Part shown: in pieces, positions 8,992-17,548 of the stretch
How positions within the stretch are numbered: the stretch's first letter is position 1
Layout: each line of letters begins with the position of its first letter
NCBI GenBank assembly: GCA_019636285.1
Contig: JAHBXV010000015.1
Span: 62,001-126,000 of the forward strand
DNA length: 64,000 nt
From: Planctomycetaceae bacterium
Lineage (GTDB): Bacteria; Planctomycetota; Planctomycetia; Planctomycetales; Planctomycetaceae
Reading direction: 5' to 3'
The notes under the pieces: generated by a model
Told to the model about the DNA's origin: nothing
Database searches by the model: none
Seen by the model: only the letters and a program-made list of their open reading frames with translations
Program-made: the position numbers and the translations under genes

Positions 8992-9651
8992 TTAACGTCG
9001 TTGCAGTAACTTGCTACGGACGACAGCTTCGAGCTGGTCGAGCACATCGGAAGCCGACACGGCCGAGGTGTTGATCGTGATGGCGTCCTCGGCCGGACGA
9101 AGCGGACCATGGGCGCGGGACTCGTCGCGCTGATCGCGCAACTGCTGCTGCGAAAGGATGTCCTCAAATTCCGCCGTGACCCCCTTACGCCGCATCTCTT
9201 CGACCCGCCGTAATGCACGGACTTCGGGGCTGGCGGTCAGAAAGAATTTGCACTCGGCATGCGGAAACACCACCGTCCCCTGATCGCGACCTTCGGTCAC
9301 GAGGTCGGTCCCTTCCCCAATTCGCTGTTGCTGCAAAACAAGCGCCTGCCGCACGGACGGGAGCGCAGCCACCAATGAGGCCGCATCGGTGACGGAGACA
9401 TCCCGAATCTGGTCCGCGACGTCTTCGCCATCGAGCAGCAACCGGTCCTGCGAGAAAGACAGAACCAGTTCCGACAGGAGTCTGCCGACGGAGGGCTCAT
9501 CGCTGGGATCGAACCCGCCTCGCAAACATGCCAGTGCGACGCCGCGATACATCGCCCCGGTATTCAGAAACGCAAACCCGAGACGCTCGGCCAGACCGCG
9601 AGCAACGGTGCTCTTGCCGGTTCCCGCCGGTCCGTCGATCGTCACGATCAT
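8992..9651 (-). CDS. cmk: Cytidylate kinase
   Basis: A 219-residue cytosolic nucleotide kinase that phosphorylates CMP and dCMP with ATP for pyrimidine nucleotide supply. It begins MIVTIDGPAGTGKSTVA, with the P-loop GPAGTGKST, then the NMP-binding NTGAMYRGVAL, the TEGRDQGTVVFP strand, and the lid SRAHGPLRPAEDAITINTS. The frame continues upstream to 9795, but the ATG at 9651 gives the standard start. The usual neighbour rpsA is not present. Confidence 0.96.
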   Translation of the reverse strand: MIVTIDGPAGTGKSTVARGLAERLGFAFLNTGAMYRGVALACLRGGFDPSDEPSVGRLLSELVLSFSQDRLLLDGEDVADQIRDVSVTDAASLVAALPSVRQALVLQQQRIGEGTDLVTEGRDQGTVVFPHAECKFFLTASPEVRALRRVEEMRRKGVTAEFEDILSQQQLRDQRDESRAHGPLRPAEDAITINTSAVSASDVLDQLEAVVRSKLLQRR

Positions 9652-9760
9652 GAGTTCGGTCTGCCTTATGAATCCGCGAAGATCGCTTTTGAGTCCTGTT
9701 TTCCGAAGAGCACTGTCAGAGCCAGTGGCACACTCCAAGATGACCTTAACAAACAAGGCG

Positions 9761-12616
9761 CTAATCGAAATCGAGTTCGATATCGGCCAGTTCAAACGGG
9801 CTCAGGGAGACCACGACGGCATCGGCATCGAACGTCAATTCGATCATGTTCTCGCCAGCCGCATTCACCTTGCGGCCAGCCCGGGGCTGCCGGAACGGCG
9901 TCACATGGATCGTTCGCGTCATTCCCTCGGTTTCCAGAAGCCGTAATGTCACACGGAACGACGGCTTCCCGTCCACGACACGAACCTCCGGCAGGACGCG
10001 CAGTACCTGCACGTTCCTGGCATCGATCGCCAACAGCCAGCCGGCGGCCCCGGACGACGGCGGACCCGAGACCGGCACGATGAGCGGTTCCGACATCGCA
10101 TCCCACGCGGCCGCGAGCGGATAGCTTTCGTCAATCGCGATGGTGAACCGGAACCGAGTCTGCCGGTCGTGCGTCGTTGCCAGAATCGTGTCGACCATGC
10201 GCGGCCCGGATGAGCGATGAAACATCAGCCCATGCGGAATGATGGTGACTCGCTCCGACTCGGAAGCCACTTCGATATAGTCGATCGAGTCGAAACGCTC
10301 CCCCGCGAATCCTTGTGCTCCATGCCAAACGCTTCGCGTGACGGCGGCACCGCTGTCGTTCCAGGCGAATCGGGCGACGAAGCAGTTGTTCCACGGATCG
10401 CCATCGGTGGCTTTGCGTTCGGTCAGCTCCAGGTCGATCTCGACGATGGGTTTTCCCAGATAGACGCGCGTGATCTGCCGAAACTCGGCGAGCGCTGCCC
10501 CGTTGGTCTGGTCGATCACCTGGCCCCATGTCTCGATTTCCCCCATCAGCGGCCCGGCTGACAGAACCTTTCGCCCGACAGCCTTCATTTCGGCGTAGGC
10601 CGTTCTGGTCGGGATGTCGTCCTCATGGGCGATCGGCAGCACCCGCTCACGCGGAAACCGGTAAGAAATCTGCTGGCTCAGATAGTTGGCCCGCCGATTG
10701 TGGGGGCGAATCTGGGCAATCCCGCCAGTGGCGCTGCTGAGACTGACCTCGAACTTTTCGTTCCGCAAAACACCATTGTCATCCGCGAGCGGAGTCTTCG
10801 GGGCGGCCGGGGCTGGCCCCTGCCCATCGTCTGGAAGATAGGCGAATCCAAACGCGGGGAGATCCACCAGGCAGAGTGCCGATCCCTCGTTCCGATTGAT
10901 CCACTGCCGTCCCAGAATGGGCGATTCGGGCTTCGGCAGGCTGGTAAGTCTGTCCAATCGCACAGCGACACGTCGCGGATGCGGCAGCGGATTGAGAATC
11001 AGTCGCCCCGGTTGCCCCCCTTTGGATCCGACAATCAAGTCCGCCAGTCCACGAGCCGAATCGTTGACGAACCGGTCGAGTTCTTCGGACAGATCGGCAG
11101 AGTCACCGAGTTCGGCTGTCGTGAGCCCTTCCGCGAGCTTGGCGCTCCAATTGGCTTCGACGGCTGGATCAACGGCTTGCGAAAGGAGCCAGGCGCGAAG
11201 CCCACGACACCAGAGTCCGTCCTGCAACCGACGGCTGTTGCGGTGCAGTTTAGTCAGGCGATCGATGGGATCGACAAACCGCCGCGCCGCGGACTGGAAC
11301 AGATACGGCGAGATGTATTCGCCAGCTTTGTAACTGGCGAGTCGCCCCGTCGACGCGGATCGCTGAAAGAGATGATCGAACGTCGCCCACTGGCCCAGCA
11401 CGGGCGCATACGAGGCAGCGCGAATCAGATCGTCGATCCAGGGCTTGGTCAGTTCCGGCCAACGGGCAAAGCAAATTCCCGCAACCTGGTCGTGGTCCAT
11501 CGACTCAGCGAGCCGCGCGGGAAACCGCAGAAATCCGGACGAAGAATCCGCCGCGAGCGGAATGCGGCTGCCGGCATCCAAAACCGTGCCATCGCGCCCC
11601 TGCCAGCGGAACCGGGTGTATTCAAAGTCGGGATACAGGCCGTCATCAAGGACGACGTGCAACGCCCCGATGTAGCCAAAGTGCCGAAGAAACTGCGGCA
11701 AGGCATTTGTCAGGCCAAACGCGCGACGTCCCCAGATCTTCGGCGCGCGCCCCGTCTGCTCGAGAAACGTCGCGCGACCCGCCTCCAGATCGGCCAGCCA
11801 AAGGACGAGCGGCACAAGTGGGCTGGGGAGTTCGCTCCGTTCGCCACCAACACAAGCAGCCCGGCCGCTGTCGACGGCTGCCCGCAACGATTCTCGGACT
11901 TCAGGAGCAGTCGTGAGGATTCGATTCAGATCACCCGCAGTACACAACACGTTGATCGGCGTCGATCGATTCAAGAGTGCCGACAACGGCTCACCGGCCG
12001 ATTCCCCGTGCAAGAGGCACAGGTCAAGCAGGTAGCACTCAGCCGGGTAGAACCGCTCGCGCCCTTCCTGCAAGACTTCAAATGCCCCGGCCAGATGCAG
12101 GTGTGTCGTTTCGGCGTCGTGCTCCAGAAAGGCGCGCGCGGCTCCCACCGCGCGATTTTGCAGGCGGATCTCATCGACACTGTCGAAACTGCGCATATGC
12201 CGGGTCGTCAATTCGACAAGCAACCAGGTCAGCCCGAGCGCCAGGAAGTCAGCCACGCGTTCCGGGGACAGGTCCGGCGCAATGGACACAGCGCTGTTCA
12301 GGGCCGTAAGCCAGTCTTCCCGACCAACATGCTCGGCAAGAACGATTGCCCCTGCTTCCCGAGCCGAGTCGACCCAGCCGTGTGGCAGCCAGTCAAAAAC
12401 AGCGGACGAAACGAGGAAGATTTGTCCCGGCCCCGGGGCCGGCGGTTCATCGGCGCGATGCCAGCGTGGCATCGTTCCGGCAGTCGCCAGCAAAACCGGG
12501 TGCCAGGCGACACAGAAGGAATTGAGCAAACTCTCCGCCGGGCCGTCCGCCAGTTCGCTGGGGAAATCCTCCAGACTGTGGCAGGGAACGAGAATCACAA
12601 TGTCGTGGAGTGCCAT
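9761..12616 (-). CDS. GH38-related (alpha-mannosidase-like) large protein, probably without catalytic residues
   Basis: A 951-residue protein without an evident signal peptide. Residues around PKIWGRRAFGLTNALPQFLRH align by eye with the GH38 stretch 'WQIDPFGHSxxLPxLLxxxGF', and the second half has the GH38 beta-domain landmarks LILNPLPHPRRVAVRL and SLSSATGGIAQIRPH. In active GH38 enzymes the nucleophile Asp lies just before the FG; here the positions read GRRAFG. The N-terminal zinc motif HxDxGW is also missing, replaced by VPCHSLEDFP. It may bind carbohydrate or act structurally; similar proteins of unknown role occur in planctomycetes. It stands alone, divergent from the PilM operon. Family assignment is moderate and loss of activity is an inference. 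Confidence 0.65.
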   Translation of the reverse strand: MALHDIVILVPCHSLEDFPSELADGPAESLLNSFCVAWHPVLLATAGTMPRWHRADEPPAPGPGQIFLVSSAVFDWLPHGWVDSAREAGAIVLAEHVGREDWLTALNSAVSIAPDLSPERVADFLALGLTWLLVELTTRHMRSFDSVDEIRLQNRAVGAARAFLEHDAETTHLHLAGAFEVLQEGRERFYPAECYLLDLCLLHGESAGEPLSALLNRSTPINVLCTAGDLNRILTTAPEVRESLRAAVDSGRAACVGGERSELPSPLVPLVLWLADLEAGRATFLEQTGRAPKIWGRRAFGLTNALPQFLRHFGYIGALHVVLDDGLYPDFEYTRFRWQGRDGTVLDAGSRIPLAADSSSGFLRFPARLAESMDHDQVAGICFARWPELTKPWIDDLIRAASYAPVLGQWATFDHLFQRSASTGRLASYKAGEYISPYLFQSAARRFVDPIDRLTKLHRNSRRLQDGLWCRGLRAWLLSQAVDPAVEANWSAKLAEGLTTAELGDSADLSEELDRFVNDSARGLADLIVGSKGGQPGRLILNPLPHPRRVAVRLDRLTSLPKPESPILGRQWINRNEGSALCLVDLPAFGFAYLPDDGQGPAPAAPKTPLADDNGVLRNEKFEVSLSSATGGIAQIRPHNRRANYLSQQISYRFPRERVLPIAHEDDIPTRTAYAEMKAVGRKVLSAGPLMGEIETWGQVIDQTNGAALAEFRQITRVYLGKPIVEIDLELTERKATDGDPWNNCFVARFAWNDSGAAVTRSVWHGAQGFAGERFDSIDYIEVASESERVTIIPHGLMFHRSSGPRMVDTILATTHDRQTRFRFTIAIDESYPLAAAWDAMSEPLIVPVSGPPSSGAAGWLLAIDARNVQVLRVLPEVRVVDGKPSFRVTLRLLETEGMTRTIHVTPFRQPRAGRKVNAAGENMIELTFDADAVVVSLSPFELADIELDFD

Positions 12617-13242
12617 GGCAGTTCAAGCGGCCAAACAGGGAGGCAACAAAGCAATGAGAAACAGAAAACAACTATAAATAAATTCATTACAAGTCGTGGA
12701 GCTTCTGGTCCTTCACTATAGCCGCCCGACACGGAGCCCGCGATCCGCCCTCGGTTTTGATGGAGCCAAGAGTCACTTTTGGGAACTCTTTCTGCCGGAG
12801 TATCGTCTCAAACACTGGAAGACGTATCCGGGGGCGCCGGGGACAAGCGGTCATCCGCTCTGGAAGCCAATCCAAGGCAAACGAACGGCCCTTTTGAGGG
12901 CCAGTTGTACGGGTTCGATCAAATCGGCGGGCTGGAATGACGGAAGAATCAAAACGCACCCGCAAAACGCCTTCAGGCTGCGTAACCTGAGGAAGAGAGC
13001 ATGCGGGCAACAGGCTTTTCTGGTTGACTTTCGGCAAAACGTAAGGGTAGTCTAGAAAAAAGGTTACACGGTTCTGCGGAAGCGCGGTCGCGCGGCGGAA
13101 ACACCAGGGCGCTCGCCCGGTTTTGTCAGTTTCGACATCGAGTCGGTGACAGTTTCGAGTTTCAAATCCGATTCCGTTCAATAATAGTCCTTGCGCGGGT
13201 TCCATTGTGACCCGGTCGAGGATGTTGGCATTGAGGTCCACC
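12617..13242. other. Long intergenic region before the PilM operon
   Basis: About 625 bases between divergent genes. An AT-rich patch (12660-12690) stands out from the GC-rich surroundings and may belong to the promoter of the leftward GH38-like gene. A frame of 119 codons (12696-13055) has no recognisable protein features. The candidate promoter of the PilM operon is listed separately. A small RNA or long leader could be hidden here, but nothing shows it. Confidence 0.4.
13024..13053 (+). promoter_or_regulatory. Candidate sigma70-type promoter of the PilM operon
   Basis: TTGACT at 13024-13029 and TAGTCT at 13048-13053 with an 18-base spacer, about 190 bases upstream of the first start codon. 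The match to consensus is reasonable for the -35 box and weak for the -10 box. Confidence 0.35.
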
Positions 13243-15504
13243 ATGGCAGATATGCAGGCCGTCTGGGGTATTGAGATCGGAAATGCCGGGTTGAAGGCGA
13301 TCCGGCTGCGATATGCGGAATCCGCTGGCCAGGTCATCGCCGCCGCGTTCGATTACGTCCCCCACGCAAAACTCCTCAGCCAGCCGGATGCTTCTCCCGA
13401 CGAGTTGATCGCCGAAGCGGTCAACACCTTTCTTTCCCGCAATCAACTGGGCGGCGACACGGTGGTGATCGGCCTGCCCGGGCAGACGGCCCTGGCGAAG
13501 TTCATTCAGATGCCCCCTGTCGAGGGCTCGAAGGTCGCCGAGATCGTCAAGTACGAGGCTCGCCAGCAGATCCCCTTCGCTCTGGAAGAGGTGATCTGGG
13601 ACTGGCAGGTGATGGGTTCTGGCATTGAAGAGGGGGGATACCTTCTAGATGCGGAAGTGGGGCTGTTCGCGATGAAGCGCGATCAGGTCCAACACCATTT
13701 GCAGCCATTCCTCGATCGCAAGGTCGAGTTGGAACTGGTGCAGATCGCCCCGCTGGCGCAATTCAACTACCTGTGGTATGACCACTACGGCTATCGGCTG
13801 GAAGGCGACACGACGGCCAAGGAGGAGTACGTCGTCCTGCTCGACATGGGGGCCGACAACACCAGCCTCCTGGTCACCAACGGTCAGAAGATCTGGATTC
13901 GAAATGTTCCGCTCGGCGGAAACCATTTCACGCGGGCGCTGACGAAGGAAATGAAACTCACCTTCGCCAAGGCGGAACATCTCAAGTGCAACGCCACCCG
14001 TTCGCCCGACCCCCGCGCCGTCTTCCAGGCGCTGCGGCCGATCTTCAACGATTATGTCTCCGAAATTCAGCGCTCGATCGGCTACTTTGCCAGCGTCAAT
14101 CGCCAGGCGAAGATCAGCAAACTGATCGGCGTGGGCAACGGCTTCAAGCTGGCCGGTTTGCAGAAGTTCCTCCAGCAGAACCTGCAATACGAAGTGGAAC
14201 GCGTCGACCAGTTCCCGGGCCTCGTCGGGGACAACGTGCTGACGGCCCCGCTCTTCCAGGACAACCTGATGACGTTCACGGTCCCCTACGGCCTCGCGCT
14301 CCAGGGACTCGGGGTCGTCAACATGAAGACCTCGCTCCTTCCGCCCGAAATCGCCCTCGAGCGAACCATCCGCCGGAAGAAGCCTTGGGCGGTCGCGGCG
14401 GCGGCATCGCTGCTTGTTGGGTTGTCGCTGTCTGCCGCGGGCTACGCCAGCGTCCTCGACTCGGTCAGCACGGCGCGGTTCGGCGAAGTGGAAACCGCCG
14501 CGGGCAATCTCGAAACGAAGGCGAACGGGCTGAAGTCGAAGTATTCCGGCGAAGAGGGCCGCAATAAGACCGCGCGGGAGCAAGGGGGTAAGCTTGTGAC
14601 CTCCCTCGATTCGCGCGAACTGTGGCTGGAAGTCTACAAGGCGATCAACGACTGCCTGCCGCGCGATGTGGGCCGCGAGCTCGACCAGAGCGAAATCACG
14701 CTCATGAATCGCATCTCGCTGAAGTCGATCACCGCCGAGAAGCTCTCCGATCTGAGCACCTGGTATGGCGACGCCCGAAAAATCTCCGAAAACGCGAAGA
14801 CCTACATGACCAAGGAAGATCAGGCGACGGCTCCGTCCGGAGCCGGCTATGTCTTCACGCTGCAAGGGGTTCACTATCACCACGAAGACAAAAACGTGAA
14901 CACCGGCCAGGGCAGCGGCTATGTGATCGAGCACTTCCTGAAGAAGTTGCAGGACTGGAAAGTCGATGTCCTCGATGCGAACGGGAACAAAGTGGGAGAG
15001 ACGCCGGTCGGGCAGATCGGCATCTCGCACGCGACGCTGACCAAGTCTCTGCCGCCGAACTACGTGACCTTCTACCCACAGGGAAATCGCATGGTCCAGG
15101 CTCCGGGAGCCGGAGGAATGCGACCGGGCGCCGCCTTTAGTCCCGGCCTTCCGATGCCGACGGGCGCCTTCCCCGGCGCGGGGCGCCCGGGAGCGGCGTT
15201 TCCGATGCCGACCGGACTTCCCATGCCCACGGGGCTGCCGGGCCAGCCAGGCGGATCGAGTGCGGGCGCGGTGCAGATTCCGCAGTCGAATTTCATTGTG
15301 CAGTTCGCTTGGAAGCCGACGCCTCCCAAGGATCGCCTCCAGCAGCCGCCCGGACAGGAAGCAGCCACGGAGGAAACACCGGCTCCGGATGCCGCGGCCG
15401 ATCCGGGGGCGACTCCTGCGGCTGCTCCTGCAACCGATCCGGCAGCAAATCCGGTCGCCGATCCCGCGGCTGCTCCCGCAGCAACCGGTGATGTGAGCCA
15501 GTGA
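13243..15504 (+). CDS. PilM-type actin-like protein fused to a membrane segment and periplasmic domain
   Basis: A 753-residue protein. Residues 1-350 form the PilM/GspL actin-like ATPase domain (VWGIEIGNAGLKAIRLRY at the start, VVIGLPGQTALAKFIQMPP, VVLLDMGADNTSLLVTNG), which in type IV pili sits in the cytoplasm and holds the PilN/PilO membrane platform. A single hydrophobic segment follows (AVAAAASLLVGLSLSAAGYA, about residues 382-402), then an outside domain of about 210 residues, a Pro/Gly/Met-rich stretch, a final strand FIVQFAWKPTP and an Ala/Pro tail. It therefore looks like PilM joined to a PilN-like part. Start: ATG 13243 with GAGG about 7 bases upstream, rather than the GTG at 13207. 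First gene of a three-gene operon. Confidence 0.85.
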   Translation: MADMQAVWGIEIGNAGLKAIRLRYAESAGQVIAAAFDYVPHAKLLSQPDASPDELIAEAVNTFLSRNQLGGDTVVIGLPGQTALAKFIQMPPVEGSKVAEIVKYEARQQIPFALEEVIWDWQVMGSGIEEGGYLLDAEVGLFAMKRDQVQHHLQPFLDRKVELELVQIAPLAQFNYLWYDHYGYRLEGDTTAKEEYVVLLDMGADNTSLLVTNGQKIWIRNVPLGGNHFTRALTKEMKLTFAKAEHLKCNATRSPDPRAVFQALRPIFNDYVSEIQRSIGYFASVNRQAKISKLIGVGNGFKLAGLQKFLQQNLQYEVERVDQFPGLVGDNVLTAPLFQDNLMTFTVPYGLALQGLGVVNMKTSLLPPEIALERTIRRKKPWAVAAAASLLVGLSLSAAGYASVLDSVSTARFGEVETAAGNLETKANGLKSKYSGEEGRNKTAREQGGKLVTSLDSRELWLEVYKAINDCLPRDVGRELDQSEITLMNRISLKSITAEKLSDLSTWYGDARKISENAKTYMTKEDQATAPSGAGYVFTLQGVHYHHEDKNVNTGQGSGYVIEHFLKKLQDWKVDVLDANGNKVGETPVGQIGISHATLTKSLPPNYVTFYPQGNRMVQAPGAGGMRPGAAFSPGLPMPTGAFPGAGRPGAAFPMPTGLPMPTGLPGQPGGSSAGAVQIPQSNFIVQFAWKPTPPKDRLQQPPGQEAATEETPAPDAAADPGATPAAAPATDPAANPVADPAAAPAATGDVSQ

Positions 15505-15601
15505 CCAAACGTAGGTGACAAGACCCTGTTCGCGTGACGAACCGGAAATTTATAAGACACGTGGCGAAACGGAACGTTGACCCGCTAAGGACCTGGACGA
15601 C

Positions 15602-17398
15602 ATGGACAAGCTGCAACCCATTCTCAAGCAGAAGTTCTGGATTCTGCTCGGCCTGGCGATGATTATCTCGCTGGTGGGGTGGTGGATGGCGACCGGATCG
15701 ATGGCCGCCACGATCGAGACTCGCACCAAGGCCATTTCCGACGCGGAATCGAAAACGAACATCGGGGCCGAGGTTCCCAATGACAGTTGGTCCACGCAAC
15801 TGAGCGAGATCAACCAGCAGCAGGAGCGGCTCGTCAAACAGTCGCGGAACTGGCTATGGCAGCGGCAGGCGGCGGTGATGACCTGGCCGGAAACGATTCT
15901 CAATTTTGTCGCTCAGACGCCCTATCGAGGCGAGTTTCCTCCCATTGCCCGCGAAGCCTATCGCAATCGTTACATGTACCAGGTTCGCGACACCTGGTTG
16001 ACGGTGCGTCCGCTGGAAGGCTTTCCGGATGGATCGGGGATCGTCTCGTTTCCGTTCATGAACTTCCCGCATCGCAAGTGGGGCGACTTGCCCCCGACCT
16101 CGCAGGAAATGTGGGAAGCCCAGGAGGATCTTTGGCTCTATAAGCCCATTCTCCAGGCGATTCGCGAAGTGAATGTTCCCGACGGAACCCTGCAGGACGC
16201 CTCCATTTTCATCATTCAGAAACTCCAGTTGATGGGGGGCGATCGATCGACCATCGGGCAGTCCGCGACGCAGATGGGCGCCATGGAAGGTGGCGGAGCG
16301 ATCGATAGCGGCGCCATGGGTGGTCTCGCCGAATCCATGTCCGGTGCCGGTGGCGCCGGTTTCGGAGGCGCTGGAGCCCGCACAGGTGGGTCATTCGGAA
16401 CGACCCCGGCCGACTTCAAGCCCACAGAAGAGTTTGGTAATGCCGGCGGCACGGAAGGTGGCGGCGGCTTCGGTGGCGGGGGTGGAATGTCCACCGGAAT
16501 GGCGGCGGACATGGCAGACGCCATGGCGGATGGCGGCATGGGGGGAGGGGGGGCGACCGCTACACCTCCCAGGCGATATATCGATGACGAAGACGCCCTC
16601 CCCTACAAGACGCGAGGCTTCTATCTGTCTGTCATCATGGATCACCGCCGCGTGCCGCAGTTGATTGCCGAGTTGACGGCCAGTAATCGATCCCCGTGGC
16701 CCGTGGAAATCGTCCGTGTTCAGGTTTCGCGAGTCAACGATGATTCTCCGTCATCCGGCGGCGGCATGGGCGGCATGATGGCTGGCGGCATGTCCAGTGG
16801 GGGTCTGTCGAGTGGAGGCATGTCTCCTGGCCTCGGCGTGGGTCAATTTAGCAATCCGATGCCCGCCTTTGGCGGCGGAGGCAGTTCAGCCGACTTCCAG
16901 GATTCACTCGCGGACGTCAGCGGCGGATCTTTTTCTTCGGGATTGCCGGACGATCTGGCTCCGGGAGCCGGTTCGGCCTTTGATCCGGACGCGGCGCAGA
17001 AGCTGGCCACGACGCAGGCCCTGTTCCAGACGGCCATCAGCGACCCGATGATGGCCCAGGTGACGATGGCGGGCCTGATCTATCTGTTCAAACCGCCGGA
17101 AGGTTCGCCCGAAGCGGAATCGGCTGAGCAGGCCGACGCGGCGGCTGCCGCCGGGACAACCGATTCGGGAGCCGTTGCCCCGGCTGATCCGGCAGCGACT
17201 CCGCTGACGGAACCCGATCCGGCAGCCGTGCCAGCCACGCCAGCCGACCCGGCCGCGCCAGCAGATCCGGCAGCTGTCCCCGCGAATCCGGCACCCTCGG
17301 CACCCGCCGAGGCACCGGCCACACCGCCAGCGACGACACCGCCGTCCGAGCCCGCGCCACCACCTGCGGCGGCGCCCCAGGAACCCGGCGGTCAGTAG
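15602..17398 (+). CDS. Membrane-anchored envelope protein with Gly/Met-rich linkers, second gene of PilM operon
   Basis: A 598-residue protein with one N-terminal membrane segment (FWILLGLAMIISLVGWWMAT, residues 13-32), which places the rest outside the inner membrane. After a short coiled stretch (IETRTKAISDAESK) comes a compact domain (about 60-210), then two long low-complexity Gly/Met/Ala blocks (about 220-320 and 380-430) split by a domain around YKTRGFYLSVIMDHRRVPQLIAEL. That last part resembles the ferredoxin-like fold of PilO by layout only. It ends with a strand (AGLIYLFKPPEG) and an Ala/Pro/Asp tail, as the PilM protein does. AAGGAC precedes the ATG by about 10 bases. I do not recognise a named family. 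Confidence 0.82.
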   Translation: MDKLQPILKQKFWILLGLAMIISLVGWWMATGSMAATIETRTKAISDAESKTNIGAEVPNDSWSTQLSEINQQQERLVKQSRNWLWQRQAAVMTWPETILNFVAQTPYRGEFPPIAREAYRNRYMYQVRDTWLTVRPLEGFPDGSGIVSFPFMNFPHRKWGDLPPTSQEMWEAQEDLWLYKPILQAIREVNVPDGTLQDASIFIIQKLQLMGGDRSTIGQSATQMGAMEGGGAIDSGAMGGLAESMSGAGGAGFGGAGARTGGSFGTTPADFKPTEEFGNAGGTEGGGGFGGGGGMSTGMAADMADAMADGGMGGGGATATPPRRYIDDEDALPYKTRGFYLSVIMDHRRVPQLIAELTASNRSPWPVEIVRVQVSRVNDDSPSSGGGMGGMMAGGMSSGGLSSGGMSPGLGVGQFSNPMPAFGGGGSSADFQDSLADVSGGSFSSGLPDDLAPGAGSAFDPDAAQKLATTQALFQTAISDPMMAQVTMAGLIYLFKPPEGSPEAESAEQADAAAAAGTTDSGAVAPADPAATPLTEPDPAAVPATPADPAAPADPAAVPANPAPSAPAEAPATPPATTPPSEPAPPPAAAPQEPGGQ

Positions 17399-17548
17399 CA
17401 GGAATTCGACCGCGCGAACGCCTTCGAGAAGCGAATCCAACAGTCACCGAATCACCGTCACCACGAAAAGGGTGACCCAAACAAGTCACGCGGCACCAAC
17501 CGGGATTGTCGAATCTGACCACCCGGACATTTATGAGTGAGGATCGCC

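Noticed and set aside
10625-12721. A 698-codon open frame on the plus strand opposite the GH38-like gene
   Set aside because: It runs antisense to a gene with clear family motifs, has Arg/Pro/Gln-rich composition typical of a GC-rich shadow frame, and shows no domain.
12696-13055. A 119-codon frame before the PilM operon as a gene
   Set aside because: No ribosome site, no protein character, and it covers the likely promoter region.
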